This document shows positions 60,184-64,000 of a DNA stretch of 64,000 nt, piece after piece. Numbering within the stretch: position 1 is the stretch's first letter; every line of letters begins with the position of its first letter. Both the position numbers and the translations under genes were made by a program. The stretch is from a virus, in IMG/VR virus record IMGVR_UViG_3300050821_007139, positions 1-64,000 of that record; one strand, 5' to 3'. The notes beneath the pieces were generated by a model. That model was not told the origin of the DNA, made no database searches, and saw nothing but the letters and a program-made list of their open reading frames with translations.

Positions 60184-60387
60184 TCACTTATCTTGACTTA
60201 AGTGCTGAGCAGTTTTCAAATTACTTAATGCGATATGGATTTGCGTTTGTGCGTTATTTGAAAGCTTCTCTTCTAGAGCTTTGTTTAAATAAAGCTCTAT
60301 ATTGCTCATAAGGAACTTAATTGCTTTTAGCTCGCCGGAACTAAGCCGCTTCGAGCGTGAGCTTGGATTTGTTTTTGTTTCGCTCAT
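60184..60387 (-). CDS. Hypothetical helical protein
   Basis: 67 aa, basic start (SSRSKRLSSGELKAIKFL) and helical body. ATGA overlap with the preceding gene. No signal peptide. No family recognised. Confidence 0.58.
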   Translation of the reverse strand: MSETKTNPSSRSKRLSSGELKAIKFLMSNIELYLNKALEEKLSNNAQTQIHIALSNLKTAQHLSQDK

Positions 60388-60707
60388 ATCTCAATATCCT
60401 TGGCCATATCTAGGGCTTCGCTTATTGAAACTGTTTTCTTTCGGGTCTTTTTTGGTTCTAGTAGATCCTTTTCGATTTTTTCTTTGGCTAATTTGGCGAA
60501 ATGAGATTTTTTATCGCGGACCCAACGAGCTAAGTAACGGACATTTGTAGTTAGATCCTCATTGCTTAACGATAATGGGTTTGTATTAAAAGTAATCTGC
60601 GCTCGTTCCATAAGCTCGTCTAGCGATTTTGGATCGGCTTCGCTTAATGGCGAATTAGCACTGGCTTCTAAGAGAGCCTTTAGTGGCGATTGAGATTCTT
60701 CATTCAT
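60384..60707 (-). CDS. Hypothetical helical protein
   Basis: 107 aa from ATG 60707, chosen because it overlaps the upstream stop as ATGA; a longer frame to 60776 lies inside the upstream gene. Acidic N-terminus and Lys-rich helical C-terminus (KLAKEKIEKDLLEPKKTRKK). No motif recognised. Confidence 0.6.
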   Translation of the reverse strand: MNEESQSPLKALLEASANSPLSEADPKSLDELMERAQITFNTNPLSLSNEDLTTNVRYLARWVRDKKSHFAKLAKEKIEKDLLEPKKTRKKTVSISEALDMAKDIEI

Positions 60708-61066
60708 TTTGGACGGTCCGGGCAGTAATCGCACATTAATGGTGCGCCAATTAATATAAACGTTGCGCCGTGCCAATCTAGTTCGGGGTTCATTTCTTCT
60801 GGATTCTCTACTATGACATAGTGGAACAATGTCTTACGACTGTAAGGTCGTGCAACTTCCTCCAATTTAATATGGACATGGGATACATAGCTTATATTAT
60901 TCATCTTGATATCCTTACTAATTATACATCCGAGCCTAATTTTCTCATAGCCTCTGAGCGTAGTTAATTTGCGATCACGCAAATCTTGTGCTTCTTGAGA
61001 ACGGTCATTGATATACAGCATGCCAATGAATTCATAACGCTTTGTATAGGCTGCATACCAAGTCAC
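60704..61066 (-). CDS. Hypothetical protein
   Basis: 120 aa, GTG start. Mixed alpha-beta pattern with YTKRYEFIGMLYIND, then IILIGAPLMCDYC-like end (CDYCPDRPK, two cysteines). It begins downstream of a 29-nt gap and is coupled to the next gene. No family recognised. Confidence 0.58.
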   Translation of the reverse strand: MTWYAAYTKRYEFIGMLYINDRSQEAQDLRDRKLTTLRGYEKIRLGCIISKDIKMNNISYVSHVHIKLEEVARPYSRKTLFHYVIVENPEEMNPELDWHGATFILIGAPLMCDYCPDRPK

Positions 61067-61095
61067 GATATTAGACCTGACTTGAGTTTCATTGC

Positions 61096-61293
61096 TTATT
61101 TGCTCTCTTCTTTATCTATCAGCCGCCTGGCTATATCTTCAGTTTCGATTAGAAATCGTCGAATTGCGATTCGAACTGCTTTACTGACACCAATTTTTCC
61201 TTTACCCGCGAAAAGGAATTCTAACTTGGTATTGTCTTCCTTATCGACCATGTAGTGTTTTTTGATAAGGTTCTCTTGGCGAGCGGGAGGCAT
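61096..61293 (-). CDS. Ribbon-helix-helix-like small protein
   Basis: 65 aa. A beta-strand-like LEFLFAGK is followed by GKIGVSKAVRIAIRRFLIE and a second basic helix, the outline of an Arc/MetJ-type ribbon-helix-helix DNA-binding dimer. It could regulate the leftward operon. The match is by pattern only. Confidence 0.52.
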   Translation of the reverse strand: MPPARQENLIKKHYMVDKEDNTKLEFLFAGKGKIGVSKAVRIAIRRFLIETEDIARRLIDKEESK

Positions 61294-61299
61294 GAGAAT

Positions 61300-61656
61300 C
61301 TATCTCTTCTCTTTTTTTATCATTTCCAGTCCAGCTTTTAGCCTTGCTTCAACACGTTTTTGAGCCGAAGCTATAGTTATTTCGTCGTTTGATCCTTGGG
61401 CTTCTTTGGCTATCTCTTCGCTATGATCAAAGTCAGGGACTTCTAGTTTCATTTGGCTTGAGATTATGTCAGCTTCTATTTGGACCTGAAGATTAGTTAG
61501 GTTTGGATGATCAGCTATAAATTGAATTAGTCCTTCTAAGAGTTGATCTAGGAAGATTTTATTTAGAATTTTGGCTTCAATAGTTCCTAATGAATCGCCA
61601 GGATTAAATCTTGGTTTAAGGGTTATAATCAGCTCGTCTATTATTACTAAACTCAC
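61300..61656 (-). CDS. Hypothetical helical protein
   Basis: 118 aa with long helices (IEAKILNKIFLDQLLEGLIQF, QKRVEARLKAGLEMIKKEK). Acidic centre. No membrane segment or motif. It follows the next upstream gene by 6 nt. No family recognised. Confidence 0.58.
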   Translation of the reverse strand: MSLVIIDELIITLKPRFNPGDSLGTIEAKILNKIFLDQLLEGLIQFIADHPNLTNLQVQIEADIISSQMKLEVPDFDHSEEIAKEAQGSNDEITIASAQKRVEARLKAGLEMIKKEKR

Positions 61657-61662
61657 TTTGCT

Positions 61663-61911
61663 TTAACTCACACGCTTGATTTCAAAGGTTGGGGTTCTTT
61701 TAATTAAAATGCAGGGTTTTGATTCATGCTGTTCTAAGATGAAACTTAAACCGATTCCGATTTTCTTCCGTCGGCGTAAGCTATAGCATGCGAAGCGGAA
61801 ACTTTCGGCCTCAGAGATGTTATCGAATTTAATTAAAGCTTCAGCGCCGTTTAAGATTGGCATTAGAGCAGCTCTAATTTGCTCCTCGCTCCATTTATGT
61901 CTTAGGGACAA
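61663..61911 (-). CDS. Hypothetical small protein
   Basis: 82 aa. WSEEQIRAALMPILNGAEAL and SFRFACYSLRRRKKIGIG suggest an alpha-beta fold with a basic loop. Possibly a small nucleic-acid-binding accessory. No family recognised. Confidence 0.58.
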   Translation of the reverse strand: MSLRHKWSEEQIRAALMPILNGAEALIKFDNISEAESFRFACYSLRRRKKIGIGLSFILEQHESKPCILIKRTPTFEIKRVS

Positions 61912-61929
61912 TTTAACTTAGATCCTTAT

Positions 61930-62091
61930 CTAAAATAAACCTGAAACCCACCAAAGCCAGGCTGCAAAGATAGTGCTTGTCGTTGCCCGAAGTGTATAAA
62001 CATCTGCACCCTTGAACTGACCGCCATTCGCGGCAGCTACTAAGCAATATGGTATATCTAACACTAATGAAAGCAATAGGAACCATTTCAT
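61930..62091 (-). CDS. 53 aa two-helix membrane protein
   Basis: Frame from ATG 62091 with hydrophobic segments at each end (KWFLLLSLVLDIPYCLVAA; TIFAAWLWWVSGLF) and a polar middle. It fills the gap between two coupled genes. No family recognised. Confidence 0.55.
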   Translation of the reverse strand: MKWFLLLSLVLDIPYCLVAAANGGQFKGADVYTLRATTSTIFAAWLWWVSGLF

Positions 62092-62113
62092 GGGTTGGTC
62101 TTTATCACCTAAC

Positions 62114-62515
62114 TTAAGCTTTGAAGCTTACTTTGAGTTTATTGTTTAGATCAAATATTAATTCGCCTTCGATGTCTTCTGTTCCTATGTCCATTTTTTC
62201 GGCAAAGATGGCTGGGATATAGCCTAATTGGTGCTCGGTTAAATCGCAGACTTCATCTAAAGTAAATCCGGAACTAGCTAGGGCAGATATTAGCTCTCTT
62301 TTATCGACTTTTAAGAATTCTTCTGTTTTTATCCAAACGCCGATTGCATTGGCTCGTGTTTTGGGATGATCGGGTTCTTGGCGTAGGATTAACTTTGCGC
62401 CGATTGGAAGGACTTCTAAGATTGCTTGAGCAGGTGGTCGGTAATGGGCGCCCACGATTTCATAGCTATAGGCAGTTTTGAGACCTGAAGACATGAGTAC
62501 CACGGTCTTGTTCAT
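62114..62515 (-). CDS. HIRAN-domain protein
   Basis: 133 aa. IVGAHYRPP, LPIGAKLILRQEPDHPK, NAIGVWI and LGYIPAIFAEKM match the HIRAN pattern (GxxY, REPxNxxDxxAI, GYIP), a small barrel that binds DNA ends in repair or restriction proteins. As a stand-alone domain it may bind damaged or branched DNA. The tail (GELIFDLNNKLKVSF) is an extra beta part. Confidence 0.72.
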   Translation of the reverse strand: MNKTVVLMSSGLKTAYSYEIVGAHYRPPAQAILEVLPIGAKLILRQEPDHPKTRANAIGVWIKTEEFLKVDKRELISALASSGFTLDEVCDLTEHQLGYIPAIFAEKMDIGTEDIEGELIFDLNNKLKVSFKA

Positions 62516-62517
62516 TG

Positions 62518-62886
62518 TTATATCTCTATTTCTCTTTCTAGCTCGAATTGGGTTTCTTGAAGTTTGTAGCTTCGCTTTAGATCCTTAGCAAATTCAACAT
62601 CGCTGGGTTCATTGATTGAGCTTAGATTAATTTCAAATAAAGTCTCTAGGGTATTTTCTGGATCAAGCCGGTAAGAGTTGATAATCTCGCTTAGCTTTTC
62701 GTCGGGAATTATTCGTGTGACTTGGCGAGATAGATATCTTCCGGAACCGGAGTTTGGAATCATCGCACTTATTGTTATTGTTTCGTCTTGATTTGGAAAT
62801 AGGTTTAATCGCGGCACGACGACGCGTTTGCCGAGTAACTCGGGAATATCATTTATTCTTTTTCGATTGGGGTCAAAGAGGTTCAA
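62518..62886 (-). CDS. Hypothetical protein
   Basis: 122 aa. A beta-rich start (GKRVVVPRLNLFPNQDETITISAM) and an acidic helical end. It is 2 nt upstream of the HIRAN gene, so it may work with it. No family recognised. Confidence 0.58.
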   Translation of the reverse strand: MNLFDPNRKRINDIPELLGKRVVVPRLNLFPNQDETITISAMIPNSGSGRYLSRQVTRIIPDEKLSEIINSYRLDPENTLETLFEINLSSINEPSDVEFAKDLKRSYKLQETQFELEREIEI

Positions 62887-62902
62887 GGGTTTAATTCCTT
62901 TT

Positions 62903-63220
62903 TCAAGTTCTTGCCTCGTTACGACTTCGCTTCATTGCCCTTGCTGCTCGAATGTTGCTTTTTTGCTTTAACCTGAAATGCTCTCGTTCGCGCGATAGAA
63001 TCTCAATTGCTTCTGGACTTAATAAAGGTTCTGCTATGGCCGCATCTATGGCTTGGATGTAGGCTAGGAGCTTACTTGAGCTGGTTTCTTGATTTGAATA
63101 GAAAGCTTCTATGGCTTCTTGCGTATAGGTTTTTATCATTGATTTTAATTGTCTTTGGCTTGTGATTGCTTCATCTACAATTTGTATTAGGGCTAGTAGG
63201 CGGTCTTGAGTTATGGGCAT
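62903..63220 (-). CDS. Hypothetical helical protein
   Basis: 105 aa, helical with an internal similarity: LLALIQIVDEAITSQ and LLAYIQAIDAAIAEP. Basic C-terminus (NIRAARAMKRSRNEART). No motif recognised. Confidence 0.6.
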   Translation of the reverse strand: MPITQDRLLALIQIVDEAITSQRQLKSMIKTYTQEAIEAFYSNQETSSSKLLAYIQAIDAAIAEPLLSPEAIEILSREREHFRLKQKSNIRAARAMKRSRNEART

Positions 63221-63224
63221 AAGA

Positions 63225-63503
63225 TTAGATTTTTATATCTTCTGAACTTATTTGTTCTTTATCTGAATTTAGAATCCATAACTCATATTCGGGATTGTCT
63301 GGGCTTATTCGGATCTGCAAGTTGGCATATTTAGCGTTTGGGTATTTGGAGCGGAATTTGTAAAGTAACATGCGGGCTTGAAAGGAGTCTTCGGTGCCGA
63401 TTCTATAGCCGGTTTGGGCGTCAGCCCCGGCGCTTAGTGCAGCCTCACACATAATACCTAGAGGGGAATCTAGGGTTAGATAATTGTATGAAGCCTCTGT
63501 CAT
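63225..63503 (-). CDS. Hypothetical protein
   Basis: 92 aa. GIMCEAALSAGADAQTGYRI and QARMLLYKFRSKYPNAKYAN followed by a beta-rich end (NLQIRISPDNPEYELWIL). Starts right after the DUF6496-like gene. No family recognised. Confidence 0.6.
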   Translation of the reverse strand: MTEASYNYLTLDSPLGIMCEAALSAGADAQTGYRIGTEDSFQARMLLYKFRSKYPNAKYANLQIRISPDNPEYELWILNSDKEQISSEDIKI

Positions 63504-63504
63504 T

Positions 63505-63684
63505 TTATTTCTTTTTCTTACTTTGACCGCTTTCGCTGAGCCCGATTGCTATTGCTTGAGCACGCGATTTTACTTTAGGGCCGGACTTGGAGCCGGAATG
63601 AAGCGAGCCGGATTTGTATTCGTCCATGACTTGTTTCATTGCGGCGCGCTTTTGAGGCTTGGTTACGGGAGTTTTAGAGGGCAA
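63505..63684 (-). CDS. DUF6496-like small basic protein
   Basis: 59 aa, TTG start supported by AAAGGAAC about 7 nt upstream; ATG 63639 is a shorter alternative. The segment MDEYKSGSLHSGSKSGPKVKSRAQAIAIGLSES is the characteristic core of the DUF6496 family, of unknown function, seen in bacteria and phages. Lysine-rich C-terminal end. Confidence 0.78.
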   Translation of the reverse strand: MPSKTPVTKPQKRAAMKQVMDEYKSGSLHSGSKSGPKVKSRAQAIAIGLSESGQSKKKK

Positions 63685-63699
63685 TTTTAAGTTCCTTTC

Positions 63700-63828
63700 T
63701 CATATGTTCATTGCAATAAAGAAAAATAAAATAGCAATGAGGAATAGTATATCTATAAATGGCTCTAGATTCGCGATTATAAATCCGTTGCGCGTCGAAA
63801 TCCAAAGCCTAGTTCCAATGAGCTTCAT
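63700..63828 (-). CDS. 42 aa membrane peptide
   Basis: Starts with ATG 63828. A basic N-terminus (GTRLWISTRNG) is followed by a helix (IDILFLIAILFFFIAM). No clear ribosome site, but it fits the pattern of micro-membrane genes. Confidence 0.5.
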   Translation of the reverse strand: MKLIGTRLWISTRNGFIIANLEPFIDILFLIAILFFFIAMNI

Positions 63829-64000
63829 TTTTTTCTAAACCTTATCTTCCATACGCTTACTTGAAGATTGGGTAGTTGATTTTAGTTTGGCTCAACTACC
63901 AAAAGCCAAGAAGATTTTAGTAGGGCTTTCTACCCTACTGTTTGCATTTTAAAATCTCCTTTAATGGAGGTATCGCCTGCCCAATGCGCCAATATCTTGC
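63829..64000 (-). promoter_or_regulatory. Hairpin-rich region at the right edge
   Basis: Perfect inverted repeats occur at 63871-63879/63892-63900 (9 bp) and 63919-63925/63933-63939 (7 bp), the latter inside outer arms 63912-63919/63950-63957. AAAGGAG (63956-63962, minus strand) with ATG 8 nt downstream heads a frame of only five codons (63947-63930). The same frame, and another ending at 63935, is open to the window edge, so the ATG may be internal to the C-terminus of a gene entering from the right. The hairpin after the stop could be a weak terminator. Confidence 0.4.

Noticed and set aside
1-64000. tRNA genes, CRISPR arrays and integrase or transposase genes
   Set aside because: None recognised by eye. 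A tRNA scan and repeat search of the full genome would settle it.

Overview
The window looks like part of the genome of a tailed, P22-like (short-tailed) bacteriophage, probably infecting a Gram-negative alphaproteobacterium. The grounds are a P22-type coat protein, two gp4-type and one gp10-type tail accessory proteins, three consecutive ejection-type proteins, and a full set of phage replication genes on the other strand. The alphaproteobacterial host is an inference, mainly from a phage-encoded TatA whose N-terminus has the alphaproteobacterial style (MGSxSxxHW, FG at residues 20-21, KIPxLM). No terminase, portal, integrase, tRNA or CRISPR is visible, and both ends are cut inside operons.

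Layout. Rightward genes fill about 1-40.0 kb: scaffold-like tail end and coat (0-2.3 kb); a TPR/GT9-type glycosyltransferase and an FkbM methyltransferase (2.3-4.3 kb); connector and tail accessory proteins (4.3-9.5 kb); ejection proteins (9.5-15.6 kb); a metallopeptidase-like, Asp/Glu racemase and ATP-grasp cassette (15.6-18.05 kb); then an unusual block of tail-fibre-like proteins that almost all carry Sec or Tat signal peptides, together with a phage TatA (18.05-32.5 kb). A lysis and accessory block follows (32.5-40.0 kb): GH25 lysozyme, small membrane proteins, a glycosyltransferase, a sedolisin-type protease, a holin-like protein and a lipoprotein. From about 40.06 kb to the right end nearly everything is leftward: secreted proteins, B12-dependent ribonucleotide reductase, a MazG-like protein, a primase/helicase-type ATPase, family A DNA polymerase, DNA methyltransferases, a UDG-exonuclease fusion, a RecA-like ATPase, a Cas4/RecB-like nuclease and many small early genes. 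The two transcription units converge near 40.04 kb.

How the genes may work together. The leftward unit makes dNTPs, replicates DNA and probably recombines and modifies it. The rightward unit builds the virion, ejects DNA, lyses the cell and modifies surfaces. The most striking theme is export: about 20 genes on both strands encode N-terminal signal peptides (Sec, two twin-arginine, one lipoprotein), and tatA sits in the same cassette as the two putative Tat substrates. I interpret this as a phage-encoded exported proteome with its own Tat helper component.

Many junctions are ATGA, TAATG or GTGA overlaps. These support about a dozen genes shorter than 60 codons that are easily missed, mostly single-pass membrane peptides, plus a zinc ribbon, two secreted peptides and a DUF6496-like protein. 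Functions are assigned by recognising families by eye; no database search was run.
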